DNA of 64,000 nucleotides from an uncultured Pseudanabaenaceae cyanobacterium (lineage in GTDB: Bacteria > Cyanobacteriota > Cyanobacteriia > Pseudanabaenales > Pseudanabaenaceae), in contig CALGKB010000002.1 in NCBI GenBank assembly GCA_937927915.1, positions 186,001 through 250,000 on the forward strand, in the 5' to 3' direction. Both the position numbers and the translations under genes were made by a program. This document shows positions 9,216 through 19,686 of this stretch, piece by piece (positions within the stretch are counted from its first letter, which is position 1; every line of letters begins with the position of its first letter). Under the pieces are notes generated by a model, which ran no database searches, was not told where the DNA came from, and worked only from the letters and a program-made list of their open reading frames with translations.

Positions 9216-10112
9216 ATGGAATATCGGGAATTAGGCACAACAGGGGTAAAAGTTTCGGTGCTCTGCCTAGGCACAATGACCTGGGGTAACCAAAACACGG
9301 AGGCAGAGGGGCACGCCCAAATGGACTATGCCCTCGATCGGGGCATCAACTTCTGGGACACCGCCGAACTCTACGCCATTCCCCCCACCCCCGACACCTA
9401 CGGTAAGACAGAGACAATCATCGGCACCTGGTTTGCCTCTCGCAAAAAGCGCGACCAAGTTATCCTTGCCACTAAAGTTGCCGGTCCTGGTCTGAGTTGG
9501 ATTCGCAACGGGGAAAAATATGACCGCCGCCATATTTTTGCGGCAGTAGAGGGAAGTCTCAAGCGCTTACAGACCGACTACATCGACCTCTACCAGCTGC
9601 ATTGGCCCAATCGTGGCAGTTACCATTTTAGTCGCCACTGGCAGTATGCCCCCCAATTCGATCGGGCGGCGGTGGAAGCCAACATGATTGAGGTATTGCA
9701 GGCACTGCAGGAGCTGATCCAGCAGGGGAAGATTCGCTTTATCGGGCTGTCCAATGAGACTGCCTGGGGGACAATGACCTATCTCCATCTGGCGGAAAAA
9801 TTGCATCTACCCCGTGTCGTCTCCATCCAGAACGAATACAGTCTGCTCTGCCGTCTGTTTGAGCCGGACCTCCATGAAATTGCGGTGAGTGCTGTCCATG
9901 CCTACAAAGCAGTAGCAGCAAAACATGGTCTCAGTCTGCCCCAGATGGCCCTAGCCTTTGTGCGGCAGCAACCCTTTGTCACCGCTGCTATCATTGGCGC
10001 CACCACTATGGAGCAACTAAAACACAACATTGACTCTATGGAGGTGGAACTCTCCCCTGAGGTGTTGGCAGATATTGCAGCCGTCCGCCGCGATTACCCC
10101 ATGCCCTACTAG
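9216..10112 (+). CDS. Aldo/keto reductase, Tas-like, with apparent internal deletion
   Basis: 298 residues from the ATG at 9216 (MEYRELG); upstream in-frame codons lie inside the divergent comM gene. The catalytic tetrad is intact: Asp and Tyr in WDTAELY (about 47-53), Lys in ATKVAG (about 86) and His in YQLHWPN (about 129). The C-terminal NADPH-binding region with [13 protein letters not shown] is also present. Family members such as E. coli Tas are about 346 residues. Here [10 protein letters not shown] is joined directly to [16 protein letters not shown], so roughly 45-50 residues holding barrel strand 7 (the usual LLAYSxLxxGxLTGKY segment) are missing without a frameshift. The protein may be inactive or refolded. 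The DUF2256 gene follows two bases later. Confidence 0.85.
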   Translation: MEYRELGTTGVKVSVLCLGTMTWGNQNTEAEGHAQMDYALDRGINFWDTAELYAIPPTPDTYGKTETIIGTWFASRKKRDQVILATKVAGPGLSWIRNGEKYDRRHIFAAVEGSLKRLQTDYIDLYQLHWPNRGSYHFSRHWQYAPQFDRAAVEANMIEVLQALQELIQQGKIRFIGLSNETAWGTMTYLHLAEKLHLPRVVSIQNEYSLLCRLFEPDLHEIAVSAVHAYKAVAAKHGLSLPQMALAFVRQQPFVTAAIIGATTMEQLKHNIDSMEVELSPEVLADIAAVRRDYPMPY

Positions 10113-10114
10113 CT

Positions 10115-10276
10115 ATGTCCTATAAAGGTAATAAGTCCCACCTCCCCCACAAAATCTGTGCCACCTGCGGCAAACCCTTCACCTGGCGCAAAAAATGGGC
10201 TGACTGCTGGCAGGAGGTAAAGTACTGCAGCGATCGCTGTCGCCGCCATAAATCCCGACCTGTAAACAACTCTTAA
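10115..10276 (+). CDS. DUF2256 small zinc-ribbon-like protein
   Basis: 53 residues, beginning [20 protein letters not shown]. Four cysteines occur as CATC and, after the second cluster region with WRKKWADCW, as CSDRC, followed by a basic tail. The spacing and the [17 protein letters not shown] core fit the DUF2256 family, a short probable metal-binding protein of unknown role. It starts two bases after the aldo/keto reductase stop, so it is probably in the same transcript. Confidence 0.85.
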   Translation: MSYKGNKSHLPHKICATCGKPFTWRKKWADCWQEVKYCSDRCRRHKSRPVNNS

Positions 10277-10331
10277 CACAACTTCCCTCTGCCCTCGGTT
10301 AGACTGGAGATGTGCGTTAAGTTTTGTGTCT

Positions 10332-10445
10332 ATGATTGAGCCGATTCTATTGGGAATTGTTCTAGGTCTAATCGTGATTACTTTGGGGGGGCTCTTTTTT
10401 GCCGCCTATCAGCAATACCAGCGCCAGCCTTTTTCCAACAAATAG
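10332..10445 (+). CDS. petG: Cytochrome b6f complex subunit PetG (subunit 5)
   Basis: 37 residues. The start [14 protein letters not shown] followed by [15 protein letters not shown] is the PetG pattern: a single thylakoid-spanning helix with a short charged stromal tail. PetG is one of the four small subunits at the periphery of the b6f dimer and is needed for its stability. It has its own 55-base upstream spacer with a TAGACT-like -10 box and lies 99 bases before rpsF. Confidence 0.92.
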   Translation: MIEPILLGIVLGLIVITLGGLFFAAYQQYQRQPFSNK

Positions 10446-10544
10446 CTATTGCCACCCAGCGGTCTTGTCTGTATCATAGTAAGTCCTTGCTTCCGTAGGA
10501 GGCCTAATTCGGTATGTCCCACGAATAGTCCACAAGGAGAAACT

Positions 10545-10907
10545 ATGAATCGTCTGTACGAGACCATGTATATTATCCGTCCCGATCTGCCTGACGCCGA
10601 TGTGGAGGCGGTGATCAACAAGTATCAAACCCTCTTGCAGGAAAACCAACAGCAGGGGGACTACATTATTGTGCAAAACCGGGGCAAGCGCCGCATGGAA
10701 TACAAAATCAAAAAGCATCGGGAAGGTATCTACGTGCAGATGAACTACAGTGGACCGCCCACGATCGTGGCAGCTTTGGAAAGGATGATGCGCATTGATG
10801 AAAATGTCCTCCGTTTCCTGACTTTGAGCAGGGAGCTGGAAGACCTGGCAGACAATGAAAAGCCCCCCGCCCTGGAACCCGCCCCTGAACCAGCGGAAGT
10901 TAGCTAA
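10545..10907 (+). CDS. rpsF: 30S ribosomal protein S6
   Basis: 120 residues from the ATG at 10545, which has a strong Shine-Dalgarno AAGGAGA at 10534-10540. The sequence [17 protein letters not shown], the internal [16 protein letters not shown] and LRFLTLSRE match bacterial S6. The acidic, proline-rich tail after residue 100 is a common cyanobacterial extension. S6 pairs with S18 on the platform of the small subunit; rpsR is not adjacent. mnmE follows after two bases. Confidence 0.95.
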   Translation: MNRLYETMYIIRPDLPDADVEAVINKYQTLLQENQQQGDYIIVQNRGKRRMEYKIKKHREGIYVQMNYSGPPTIVAALERMMRIDENVLRFLTLSRELEDLADNEKPPALEPAPEPAEVS

Positions 10908-10909
10908 CC

Positions 10910-12253
10910 GTGCAGGACACGATCGTTGCCATTGTCACTGCCCTCGGTAGCGTCGGCATAGTCCGTTTATCGGGGAGGGAGGCAGTCACGATCGCCCAAG
11001 CTATCTTTCAGACCAAAGGCAAGTGGGAGAGCCACCGCGTCCTCTACGGGCAGATAGTCGATCCAGACAAGCAAAGAACGATCGATGAAGCCCTTGTCCT
11101 CTACATGCAAGCCCCCCGCTCCTACACAAGGGAAGACGTAGTGGAGTTGCAGTGTCATGGGGGGACAGTGGTTGTGCAGCAAATCCTCGAACTTTGTCTC
11201 AGGCAGGGGGCGCGCCTAGCCAATCCAGGGGAATTTACCCTGCGGGCATTCCTGAACGGACGCCTTGACCTAGCGCAGGCAGAAAGCATCAAGGACTTGG
11301 TGGGAGCAAAATCCGCCCATGCCGCCCAACTGGCACTAGCTGGTTTACAGGGCAAGCTCTCCCATTCCCTCAAGCAACTGCGGGCTAAATGTTTAGACAT
11401 CCTCACGGAAATAGAAGCGCGCATTGACTTTGAAGAGGATTTACCCCCCCTAGACATAGAAGCGCTCACAACCCAACTACAAGACATCAAACAACAGGCA
11501 CAACTCTATCTCTCTACAAAAGACAGAGGAGAACTGGTTAGATCGGGGATCAAAGTAGCGATCGTTGGTCGTCCTAACGTGGGCAAATCCAGTCTCTTGA
11601 ATGCTTGGAGTCGCACCGATCGGGCAATTGTGACAGACATCCCCGGCACCACCAGAGACATTGTGGATTCCCAATTGGTCTTGGAAGGCATTCCCATCAC
11701 CGTTTTAGATACCGCTGGTATTCGCGACACCGACGACCTCGTAGAACAGATGGGGATGGCACGATCGCGGCAAGTGGCGCAGCAGGCAGATTTAGTTTTG
11801 TTAGTCATCGATGCCAGTGTCGGTTGGACACCAGAAGACCAAAAGATATATGAGTTGGTGCAAGAAAGACCGATCGTGTTAATTTGCAACAAGACCGACC
11901 TAGGAGAAAAGGACAACTTACCTGCTATTAACGCTGTAGCTGTTGTTAAAACTGCTGTTGCTCAAGGGCAGGGCATCCTAGAGTTAGAAGCGACCATTTT
12001 ACAAGTGATCAATGCTCAAAAAGTACAACAACAAGACCTGGATTTTGCTATCAATCAACGACAGGCAGAATGTCTATATCGTGTTGTGGCTAGTTTAGAA
12101 AGAGTAGAAGAAGCAATTGCCCAGGCGTTACCCCTTGATTTTTGGACGATCGACCTGCGCTCTGCCATCCGTGCCATTGGGGAAATCACAGGGGAAGAGA
12201 TTACGGAATCCCTCTTGGATCAGATTTTTAGTCGCTTTTGCATTGGGAAGTAG
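10910..12253 (+). CDS. mnmE: tRNA uridine-5-carboxymethylaminomethyl(34) synthesis GTPase MnmE
   Basis: 447 residues starting at GTG 10910, two bases after rpsF. The N-terminal tetrahydrofolate-binding domain starts [20 protein letters not shown]. The GTPase domain inserted in the helical domain has G1 GRPNVGKSS (about 219-227), G2/G3 around DIPGTTRD and DTAGIRD, and G4 NKTD. The protein ends with the family's essential C-terminal CIGK. With MnmG it modifies the wobble uridine of several tRNAs. Close linkage to rpsF suggests a translation-related transcript. Confidence 0.96.
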   Translation: MQDTIVAIVTALGSVGIVRLSGREAVTIAQAIFQTKGKWESHRVLYGQIVDPDKQRTIDEALVLYMQAPRSYTREDVVELQCHGGTVVVQQILELCLRQGARLANPGEFTLRAFLNGRLDLAQAESIKDLVGAKSAHAAQLALAGLQGKLSHSLKQLRAKCLDILTEIEARIDFEEDLPPLDIEALTTQLQDIKQQAQLYLSTKDRGELVRSGIKVAIVGRPNVGKSSLLNAWSRTDRAIVTDIPGTTRDIVDSQLVLEGIPITVLDTAGIRDTDDLVEQMGMARSRQVAQQADLVLLVIDASVGWTPEDQKIYELVQERPIVLICNKTDLGEKDNLPAINAVAVVKTAVAQGQGILELEATILQVINAQKVQQQDLDFAINQRQAECLYRVVASLERVEEAIAQALPLDFWTIDLRSAIRAIGEITGEEITESLLDQIFSRFCIGK

Positions 12254-12330
12254 CACAGAATCACTCTGTAGGTATTTGCGCAGTAGAACTTTTCTGACCA
12301 TAGTAAGTAAGAAGTAAAAGCAGAGAAATA

Positions 12331-13800
12331 ATGAACAAAAAAATAGCGGTTGTGGGCGCAGGGATTGGGGGACTGACGGCAGGGGCTTTATTGGCAAAGG
12401 CAGGTTATGATGTCACTATATTTGAGCAGGCAGCAGTAGCGGGGGGTTGTGCTTCTACATTCCGCCGCAACGAGTTTATTTTTGATGTGGGGGCAACCCA
12501 AGTAGCGGGTTTAGAACCAGGGGGCATTCACGATCGGATTTTTCAATTATTAGACATACCTCTACCAGAGGCAACAATTTGTGACCCCGCCTGTGCTGTT
12601 TTTTTACCCCAAGAAACTACACCTATAAATGTATGGCACGATCGGGATAAATGGGAACAAGAGAGACAGAAACAATTTCCGGGCAGTGAACCTTTTTGGC
12701 AATTTTTACAGGATTTATTCGAGCGCAGCTGGCGCTTCCAAGCCCGTGACCCTGTGTTACCACCCCGCAATTTGTGGGATTTACAGCAACTAATCCAGGC
12801 TTTACGTTGGGATACTTTAGCTACTGTACCCTTTACTTTTGCGACTGTGGGGGATGCACTGCGGGGATTTCAATTAGATAGAGACCGGCGGTTACGCACA
12901 TTTTTAGACCTACAATTAAAGCTCTATTCCCAGGTAAAGGCAGAGGAGACAGCTTTACTCTATGCCGCTACTACTCTAGCTGTTTCCCAAGCCCCCCTCG
13001 GTCTATTTCATCTACAGGGCAGTATGCAAGTATTGTCCGAGCGGTTGTTAGCGGCATTGGCAAAGTATGGGGGCAAAATTTACTACCGCCAGCGGGTCAA
13101 GGAAATTAAACCAGGTAAAAAGTTTACCCTGTGCATCCAAAAAGGGCAGTCATTTATAGAGGCAGAATTTGACTATGTGGTAGCCAATGTAACAGTGCAG
13201 AATTTAGTACGGTTGTTGCAGTTACCCCCCCACCACAGTTACCGTCAGAGGGTGGAATCCTTGCCCATGCCTTGGGGTGCCTTTGTGGTCTATCTGGGTG
13301 TACAGGATACCGCTGTTCCCCCCCATTGTCCCCCCCATTTGCAATTCTTAGATAGCTATGATAGCGATCGGTCTTTGTTTGTGTCGGTGAGTAAACCAGG
13401 GGATGGCAGAGCGCCCTTAGGAAAAAGAACAATTATTGCTTCTGAATTCACGTCCATTGAGGCATGGCAACATATAGAAGACTACCAGGCACAAAAGCAG
13501 TTTTTTACCCACAGAGCTATACATCAACTGGGGCAATTCTTTGATCTGGAGGGCAATATTGTGCACATAGAAGCAGCCACCCCTAGGACATTTTTAAGGT
13601 ATACCGATCGGTGGGCAGGTATTGTGGGGGGCGTGGGAATGCGGGTCAATACTTTTGGTCCCTTTGCTTTTGCCAATCGCACCCCTTGGGAAGGTCTGTG
13701 GTTAGTAGGAGATTCCACCCATCCAGGGGAGGGGACAGCGGGTGTAAGCTATTCAGCGTGGACCACTGTAAGACAAATTCTGGCACAGGACGGACGATGA
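12331..13800 (+). CDS. crtD: Carotenoid desaturase/isomerase family, probable CrtD (C-3',4' desaturase)
   Basis: 489 residues. It has an N-terminal FAD-binding Rossmann motif VVGAGIGGLTAGALLAKAGY (residues 7-26) followed by GGCASTF, and a C-terminal FAD motif in GLWLVGDSTHPGEGTAGVSYS. The segment FDVGATQVAGLEPGGIHDRIF followed by CDPACAVFLP resembles cyanobacterial CrtD, which introduces the 3',4' double bond in myxoxanthophyll synthesis. CrtO- and CrtH-type relatives are the alternatives. Its last four bases (ATGA) overlap the start of the EgtB-like gene, so the two are co-translated. Confidence 0.78.
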   Translation: MNKKIAVVGAGIGGLTAGALLAKAGYDVTIFEQAAVAGGCASTFRRNEFIFDVGATQVAGLEPGGIHDRIFQLLDIPLPEATICDPACAVFLPQETTPINVWHDRDKWEQERQKQFPGSEPFWQFLQDLFERSWRFQARDPVLPPRNLWDLQQLIQALRWDTLATVPFTFATVGDALRGFQLDRDRRLRTFLDLQLKLYSQVKAEETALLYAATTLAVSQAPLGLFHLQGSMQVLSERLLAALAKYGGKIYYRQRVKEIKPGKKFTLCIQKGQSFIEAEFDYVVANVTVQNLVRLLQLPPHHSYRQRVESLPMPWGAFVVYLGVQDTAVPPHCPPHLQFLDSYDSDRSLFVSVSKPGDGRAPLGKRTIIASEFTSIEAWQHIEDYQAQKQFFTHRAIHQLGQFFDLEGNIVHIEAATPRTFLRYTDRWAGIVGGVGMRVNTFGPFAFANRTPWEGLWLVGDSTHPGEGTAGVSYSAWTTVRQILAQDGR

Positions 13801-14885
13801 CAATTACTACGGATTTCCTATTGGCAGAAATGGCGACTTGCCGTCAGCAAACCCTAGCTATTTTTGATGCAGTAGCAGAATCCCTTTGCTATGTACAGGG
13901 ACACCCTGAATTTAGCCCTATTGGTTGGCATTTAGGGCACATTGCCTACACAGAATCCCTGTGGTTATTACCTTCGCCATGGCAGCAGAAATTATCAATC
14001 CCTGCGGCAAAGGCTTACTTTTCAGTGGAGAATCTACCCAAATCTAACCGCTCCTATTTACCCCCTCTTACCGAAATCATTAAATACTGTCAGGAAGTGC
14101 GGGAACTAGTCTGGCATTTAGCCGATCGGTTTACTACAGACCAACAGAAATTACTACTTTTCTTGCTCCAACACGAGAGTCAACACCGGGAGATTATTTG
14201 CTATGTTTTACATATGCTAGGTCATCCTATAACAGGCATACCAGCGGCAATTCCCGCGGCAGTAATCGGGCAAACTATAACCATACCTGGGGGGGAATTT
14301 CGCCAAGGTAGTGATGACATTTGGGCGTTAGACAATGAGAGACAGCCTTTCCTATCATACGTGGATGAATTTAGCATTGATGTCCATCCTATCACTAGGG
14401 GGCAGTACCAAGAATTTATGGAGGCAGGGGGATACGATCGGCAGGAATTGTGGTCAGTAAATGGTTGGCAATGGCGACAGCAACACCTTGATATTAGGCA
14501 ACCGAGGTATTGGCAGGTACAGGGATTGACAGACGATCATCCTGTCTATGGTGTCAGTTTTTATGAGGCAGAGGCTTACGCAAAATTTGGGGGCAAACGG
14601 TTACCAACGGAAGCGGAATGGGAGAAAAGTTGCAGTTACCTGCCCGATTTTAACTATGTTTATCAGTGGACGCAGACAAAATTCCATGCCTATCCAGGCT
14701 TTCAATTTTTCCCCTATGCGGGCTATTCCGCTACTTACTTTGATGACCAACACTACGTGCTGAGGGGCAAGTCCTGGCAAAGTCAAAAATGGACAGATAG
14801 ACCCACCTTTAGAAATTGGTATCATCCCCATGTGCGGGATATTTTTGTGGGCATTAGATGTGTTACGCCTGGGTCGGCAAATTAA
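13797..14885 (+). CDS. EgtB-like nonheme iron sulfoxide synthase (DinB + FGE-sulfatase domains)
   Basis: 362 residues from the ATG at 13797, overlapping crtD. The N-terminal DinB-like domain has GWHLGH (His45, His48) and the HxxxHxE motif in QHESQHRE (His126, His130, Glu132). These are the positions expected for the iron-binding three-histidine site of EgtB. Residues about 160-360 are the FGE-sulfatase/C-lectin fold with IPGGEFRQGSDD, KRLPTEAEWE and FVGIRCVTP. EgtB joins cysteine or gamma-glutamylcysteine to hercynine in ergothioneine synthesis. It is shorter than mycobacterial EgtB, and no EgtD-type methyltransferase is nearby, so the substrate remains open. Confidence 0.8.
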   Translation: MTITTDFLLAEMATCRQQTLAIFDAVAESLCYVQGHPEFSPIGWHLGHIAYTESLWLLPSPWQQKLSIPAAKAYFSVENLPKSNRSYLPPLTEIIKYCQEVRELVWHLADRFTTDQQKLLLFLLQHESQHREIICYVLHMLGHPITGIPAAIPAAVIGQTITIPGGEFRQGSDDIWALDNERQPFLSYVDEFSIDVHPITRGQYQEFMEAGGYDRQELWSVNGWQWRQQHLDIRQPRYWQVQGLTDDHPVYGVSFYEAEAYAKFGGKRLPTEAEWEKSCSYLPDFNYVYQWTQTKFHAYPGFQFFPYAGYSATYFDDQHYVLRGKSWQSQKWTDRPTFRNWYHPHVRDIFVGIRCVTPGSAN

Positions 14886-15600
14886 CTGTTTGTCCCAAGG
14901 TAGATTGCACTATAATCTCGCCGTAAAAATCCTGTTGCTCTAAGTAAACTTTGCCCTGGGATGAGAGTAGTAGTAACCCCCAAAATACCCCCACTTTGTC
15001 ATTAAAAATAGTGGCTAACTCTGTCATGGTTATTGTCCCTGCCTGGCTGGGGAGGTATTGCTCTAAATTGGTGGCAATTTCTGAGAGATTTTCCCTGTGT
15101 GCTAGTTGGCTAATTGCCTTAATTTGTGCCTTTGTGGGCTTTTTGTTGCTGCGGGGACGGGGGCGCTGTTCTTTGTTAATGGCACTAGCTATTTCTGCAA
15201 TCTGCTGGATTAAATCCTGCAGGGTAACTTTGCGGCTGGGGGGGGGTGCCGTGCTGCGACGACGGAGATGTTTTTCTAAATCGATCGGTAATCCTACCCT
15301 CTCTTCCGTTGCCACCACCTCTACTTCTTCTACCTCTGGCGGGGACTGGGTCTGCACCTGGGCTAGAGTTTGTGCCTTCAACAATAACAACATAGAAGCA
15401 TATAAAATTGCCTGTCCAGAGTCGTACAAGCCTTGCCGATCGTGGTCCACTAAACGGGAGAGAAACCGATCGATGACAGCAATCACATCCACATCCCAGG
15501 GGTCAATTTCCCCCCGTTCCGCCAACTCGATCAACAAAGCGATCGCTTCTTTAGTTACAGCTCGACTAAGTTCGCCGCGGTCAGACTCTGGTAGCAGCAT
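14863..15600 (-). CDS. scpA: Segregation and condensation protein A
   Basis: 245 residues. The ScpA kleisin pattern is present: LLIELAERGEIDPWDVDVIAVIDRFL near the N-terminus, then GQAILYASMLLLLKAQTL. The C-terminal winged-helix domain is at about 170-240. A basic, low-complexity linker lies at about 130-160. ScpA bridges SMC heads with ScpB during chromosome compaction. Its last 23 bases are antisense to the end of the EgtB-like gene. The LapA-type gene lies five bases upstream on the same strand. Confidence 0.9.
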   Translation of the reverse strand: MLLPESDRGELSRAVTKEAIALLIELAERGEIDPWDVDVIAVIDRFLSRLVDHDRQGLYDSGQAILYASMLLLLKAQTLAQVQTQSPPEVEEVEVVATEERVGLPIDLEKHLRRRSTAPPPSRKVTLQDLIQQIAEIASAINKEQRPRPRSNKKPTKAQIKAISQLAHRENLSEIATNLEQYLPSQAGTITMTELATIFNDKVGVFWGLLLLSSQGKVYLEQQDFYGEIIVQSTLGQTVNLPTQA

Positions 15601-15605
15601 GGGTT

Positions 15606-15953
15606 TTAGCTCTTGGGTTTATCTTCTACTTCTACATCAATAGCACCCTGTAACATCAGCTGATGTTTTTCTGCTTGCAGGGATAGCTCTTCCACCTTTT
15701 TTTGCAACGCCTTAATCTGTTTTTCTTTGTCACTGAGGGCTACTGACTCCTGTAAGCCTGTCCAGACAGCAAACAACCAGGCGAGAATGGCACCTACACC
15801 CATCGCCAGGATCATCTCAATCGCGATCGGGGCTTCCAGTTTGATGTCTTTTTCTTTGTAAAGGAAGATAATGGCAGTTTCTGTATTTTGCATGCCAAAA
15901 AAGACCAGGATTAAAACGACAATAAAGAAAAAGAGAAAGGTAAGTTGCCGCAT
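15606..15953 (-). CDS. LapA-domain membrane protein (DUF1049 type)
   Basis: 115 residues. Two hydrophobic helices (about 4-22 and 45-66) flank a short loop with QNTETAIIFLYK. A charged coiled-coil-like segment follows (SDKEKQIKALQKKVEELSLQ, about 74-93). This is the lipopolysaccharide-assembly LapA/DUF1049 architecture; in E. coli LapA helps control LPS synthesis. The cyanobacterial role is inferred only. It is upstream of scpA, five bases apart, and probably co-transcribed with it. Confidence 0.75.
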   Translation of the reverse strand: MRQLTFLFFFIVVLILVFFGMQNTETAIIFLYKEKDIKLEAPIAIEMILAMGVGAILAWLFAVWTGLQESVALSDKEKQIKALQKKVEELSLQAEKHQLMLQGAIDVEVEDKPKS

Positions 15954-16005
15954 TGATCTATCTGCTATACTTCGCCTCTATACTACGCCCTTTACTGCCT
16001 TTTGT

Positions 16006-18495
16006 TCAATCAATTTTTCTTAAGCCCAGGGCAATGTGGCTGTGGGCACTGATGCAATCCAAAACTTCCTTTGCCCGTTTGATCACCGCGGGAGGCAAGC
16101 CCGCCAATCTGCCCACCTCGATGCCATAGGACTTATCTGCTCCCCCCGGCTGCACCTGATGTAAAAAGACTATTTCATCTTCTAGCTCCCGCACCGTCAC
16201 TTGGAAGTTTGCCACATTGGGTAAAATCAAAGCCAGTTCATTTAATTCGTGATAGTGGGTAGCAAAGATAGTTTTAGCCCTGATCTGTTTTGCCAGGTAT
16301 TCCGACACCGACCAAGCGATGGCAATACCATCAAAGGTGGCAGTGCCCCTGCCGATTTCGTCTAACAAAACTAAAGAGGTAGGTTGGGCGTGATTGAGAA
16401 TGTTAGCAGTTTCGTTCATCTCCACCATGAAAGTTGATTGCCCAGTGGCAATGTCATCCACCGCTCCTACACGGGTAAAAATACGGTCGCAAATGCCTAA
16501 ATAAGCAGCCTTAGCCGGTACAAAACTGCCCATCTGCGCCATTATTTGAATTAAACCTGTCTGGCGTAGAAAGATACTTTTGCCACTCATGTTTGGTCCT
16601 GTAAGAATAATGAGATCAGGGTCTCCCTCCCCTAATTGCACAGAGTTAGGGACAAAGAAACCAGGGGGTAAAGTCTGCTCCACCACAGGATGCCGACCCT
16701 GTTCTATGATAATTCTGTTTCTTGCCTCTAAGACAGGACGGGTGTAGTTGTATTTAACACTCACTTCTGCCAGACTGGCAAGCACATCCACACAGGCTAC
16801 CGATCGGGCGAGGGACCGCAAGAGGTGAATATGTTGGGCGCAGTGCAGCCGCAGGTCGACAAAAATATCATATTCCAGTTGGTTGAGCTGGGATTCCCCT
16901 TGCAAAATGCGACTTTCTTTCTCCTTCAGTTCAGGGGTGATAAACCTTTCTTCATTGGTCAAGGTCTGCTTGCGGATGTAGTCAGGAGGCGCTAGATTGC
17001 TCTTGCCACGAGAAATGCTGATGTAATAGCCAAAAGCTTTGTTAAAACTCACTTTCAAGGTGGGAATATTTGTGCGTTCTCGCTCTCTTTTTTCTAGCTC
17101 CGATAACCATTTAATGTCATCTTGGCGTTGTTGACGCAGCGCATCCAGTTCCTTGTTGACTCCAGGACGAATTAGACCTCCTTCCGTTAAACTGATGGGG
17201 GGATTCTCTACCAAAGTGGTCTGAATTCTGTCTGCCAGTTCTAGTAAGGCAGGAGGAAGTTGTTGTAATGCCCGCAAGTATTCTGTTTTGCTTTCCTGTA
17301 GTAATTGACTGATGTCAGATAAACGATCGAGGGATTGTCCCAAAGCCACCAAGTCCCTGGCATTGGCTGTATTGGCACTAATTCTGCCCGCAATTCTTTC
17401 TATGTCATAGACCTCTTCTAACAAATTTCGCAGTTTATTGCGCAGCAGATGGTTCTGTAATTCTGCGATCGTGTCCAGTCGCTTTTCAATCTGACTTATA
17501 TCCTTGAGGGGTTGCAATAGCCATTGTTTGAGCAGTCTACCCCCCATTGCCGTAACGGTGCGGTCAAGTGCCCAGAGAAGAGACCCCGTTGTGGTGTTAT
17601 CCCTGACCGTATGGGTAATTTCCAGGTTGCGGCGCGTCTGATGGTCGAGAATGAGATAGTCACTGACTGTGTAGGTAAACAAGGGTTGCAGAGCAAGGGA
17701 GATATGTTTCTGCGTTTCTGCCAAATAAGCCAGAATTGCCCCCGCCGCTCGAATAGCTAGAGGTAAGTCCTCACAGCCGAATCCTTCCAGGGAGCGCACC
17801 CTGTATTGTTGGAGTAATCTTTCCCTTGCTGGTACGAGAGCAAAAGTAGAAGTAGCAAGAGGTGTATAACAGAATTGGGATGGCAGAAACTCTGGTAATT
17901 CCTGTTTATTAAAATTGGGAATGTCGGTGGGATAAAGAATTTCAGCGGGTTGCAGACGCAAGAGTTCCTGCACTAACTGCTCGTTGTTTTGTAGCTGTGT
18001 GGTGAAGAACTCCCCCGTAGAAATATCCGTAGCTGCCAGCCCCCACTTGTCATTGCTAGCCACGATCGCACAGAGAAAATTATGCTGTTTTGCCGCTAGA
18101 ATTTCTTCTTCTACCACCGTACCAGGAGTCATCACCCTGGTGACTTCCCGTCGCACCAAACCCTTTGCCTGACTGGCATCCTCCATCTGGTCACAAATGG
18201 CAACCGATCGTCCTTTCGCCAGCAACTGCCGCACATAGCGATCGAGGGCATGGAAGGGAATCCCCGCCATCGCCACCCTGCCAATATCCTTGCCCGCCTC
18301 CCTCCCTGTCAAGACTAACTCCAATTCTTTTGCCAGCAAAACCGCATCTTCAAAAAATGCCTCGTAAAAATCTCCCAGGCGGTACAAAACGATCGTGTGG
18401 GGGTAAGCCCGCTTCACCTCCATATACTGGCGCATCATGGGTGTCAGCTGGTTTATATCAACCGTCGTGGAATCCAGCAGTAATTTAGCAGTCAT
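16006..18495 (-). CDS. mutS: DNA mismatch repair protein MutS
   Basis: 829 residues, full length for MutS. The mismatch-recognition domain contains [14 protein letters not shown], with the Phe-x-Glu type recognition motif at the position expected. The ATPase domain has Walker A GPNMSGKS (about 632-639), Walker [12 protein letters not shown] and the conserved [11 protein letters not shown]. The C-terminus is slightly short. It is divergent from the isocitrate dehydrogenase gene, with a 105-base intergenic region. Confidence 0.96.
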   Translation of the reverse strand: MTAKLLLDSTTVDINQLTPMMRQYMEVKRAYPHTIVLYRLGDFYEAFFEDAVLLAKELELVLTGREAGKDIGRVAMAGIPFHALDRYVRQLLAKGRSVAICDQMEDASQAKGLVRREVTRVMTPGTVVEEEILAAKQHNFLCAIVASNDKWGLAATDISTGEFFTTQLQNNEQLVQELLRLQPAEILYPTDIPNFNKQELPEFLPSQFCYTPLATSTFALVPARERLLQQYRVRSLEGFGCEDLPLAIRAAGAILAYLAETQKHISLALQPLFTYTVSDYLILDHQTRRNLEITHTVRDNTTTGSLLWALDRTVTAMGGRLLKQWLLQPLKDISQIEKRLDTIAELQNHLLRNKLRNLLEEVYDIERIAGRISANTANARDLVALGQSLDRLSDISQLLQESKTEYLRALQQLPPALLELADRIQTTLVENPPISLTEGGLIRPGVNKELDALRQQRQDDIKWLSELEKRERERTNIPTLKVSFNKAFGYYISISRGKSNLAPPDYIRKQTLTNEERFITPELKEKESRILQGESQLNQLEYDIFVDLRLHCAQHIHLLRSLARSVACVDVLASLAEVSVKYNYTRPVLEARNRIIIEQGRHPVVEQTLPPGFFVPNSVQLGEGDPDLIILTGPNMSGKSIFLRQTGLIQIMAQMGSFVPAKAAYLGICDRIFTRVGAVDDIATGQSTFMVEMNETANILNHAQPTSLVLLDEIGRGTATFDGIAIAWSVSEYLAKQIRAKTIFATHYHELNELALILPNVANFQVTVRELEDEIVFLHQVQPGGADKSYGIEVGRLAGLPPAVIKRAKEVLDCISAHSHIALGLRKID

Positions 18496-18600
18496 AGGGG
18501 GAACAAACGGGACAGACAGAAATTATAGCTAATGTTTGAGATGGACTAGAAGTGGGGGGCAAAATGTGCTAACTTAACGGTCTCAAAATGTTAGGAGAAG

Positions 18601-19686
18601 ATGACTATGGGCTACCCCGTAACCCTCATTCGTGGCGATGGTATTGGACCAGAAGTGGCGCAGGCAATGCAGACAGTCGTCAATGCCACAGGGGTAGAAA
18701 TTGACTGGACGGTGGTGGATGCCGGGGTGGATGTGATGGAACAGTACGGTACCCCCTTACCTGACCATGTTTTGGACTCTATCCGTCACACTAAGGTTGC
18801 CATCAAGGGACCAATTACCACTCCTGTGGGGTCTGGCTTTCGCTCCGTCAACGTGGCAATCAGAAAGGAACTCGACCTCTACGCCAACCTGCGCCCCGCC
18901 CGATCGATGGTGGGGGTAAAAAGCCCATTTAGCAATATTGACCTTGTGGTGGTGCGGGAAAACACAGAAGACCTCTACGCTGGGATTGAATTCCAACGGG
19001 GGACAGTGGAAAACGACAAAGCACGAGATTTTCTCAGTACCCTGTCAGGCAAAAAGATCAGAGAAGATAGCGCTATCGGTGTCAAACCCATTTCCGCCTT
19101 TGGCAGCCGCCGCATTGTGCAATTTGCCTTTGAGTACGCTAAAAAGAACGGACGCCAAAAAGTAACAGCTGTCCACAAAGCTAACATTATGAAGTTTACC
19201 GACGGTCTGTTTTTGGAAATTGCCAGAGAAGTTGCCCAGAGCTACCCCGACATTGAGTTTGAAGACCGCATTGTGGACAATATGTGTATGCAACTGATGC
19301 AGAAGCCTGAACTATACGATGTCTTGGTCTTGCCCAATCTCTACGGCGACATCATTTCTGATTTGACAGCGGGGATGGTGGGGGGCTTAGGAGTGGCACC
19401 AGGGGCTAACATCGGCGATGAATACGCGGTTTTTGAGGCAATTCACGGCTCTGCCCCCAAATATGCTGGGCAAGATAAGGTCAATCCCACCGCTCTTATT
19501 CTCTCTGCCTGTTTGATGTTGCGCTATCTGGGGGAGGAGGCAGCGGCTGCCAAAGTGCAAAAGGCAGTGGAAAGCGTGATTGCGGCAGGGAAATATGTCA
19601 CCTATGACCTCGCCCCCCCTGGCGTTACTCCTGTCGGTACCCAGGCAATGGCCCAGGCGATCGCTGAGGCAGTCGCTAAACTTTGA
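18601..19686 (+). CDS. Isocitrate dehydrogenase family, short homomeric type with NADP-type cofactor residues
   Basis: 361 residues, the size of NAD-type or eukaryotic IDH3-like enzymes. The substrate loop SxNxxxR (Ser82, Asn84, Arg88) indicates isocitrate rather than isopropylmalate. The cofactor loop [13 protein letters not shown] (282-294) carries Lys287, Tyr288 and Val294, equivalent to Lys344, Tyr345 and Val351 of E. coli Icd. Tyr335 matches Tyr391, but Arg395 is replaced by Pro339. By established E. coli work these residues favour NADP. An AGGAGAAG ribosome-binding site precedes the ATG. Its 3' end overlaps convergent gmd by 11 bases. Confidence 0.85.
   Translation: MTMGYPVTLIRGDGIGPEVAQAMQTVVNATGVEIDWTVVDAGVDVMEQYGTPLPDHVLDSIRHTKVAIKGPITTPVGSGFRSVNVAIRKELDLYANLRPARSMVGVKSPFSNIDLVVVRENTEDLYAGIEFQRGTVENDKARDFLSTLSGKKIREDSAIGVKPISAFGSRRIVQFAFEYAKKNGRQKVTAVHKANIMKFTDGLFLEIAREVAQSYPDIEFEDRIVDNMCMQLMQKPELYDVLVLPNLYGDIISDLTAGMVGGLGVAPGANIGDEYAVFEAIHGSAPKYAGQDKVNPTALILSACLMLRYLGEEAAAAKVQKAVESVIAAGKYVTYDLAPPGVTPVGTQAMAQAIAEAVAKL

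Noticed and set aside
10446-10544. Possible S6:S18-type leader RNA upstream of rpsF
   Set aside because: No convincing hairpin with the required CCG bulge was found, and rpsR is not in the operon.
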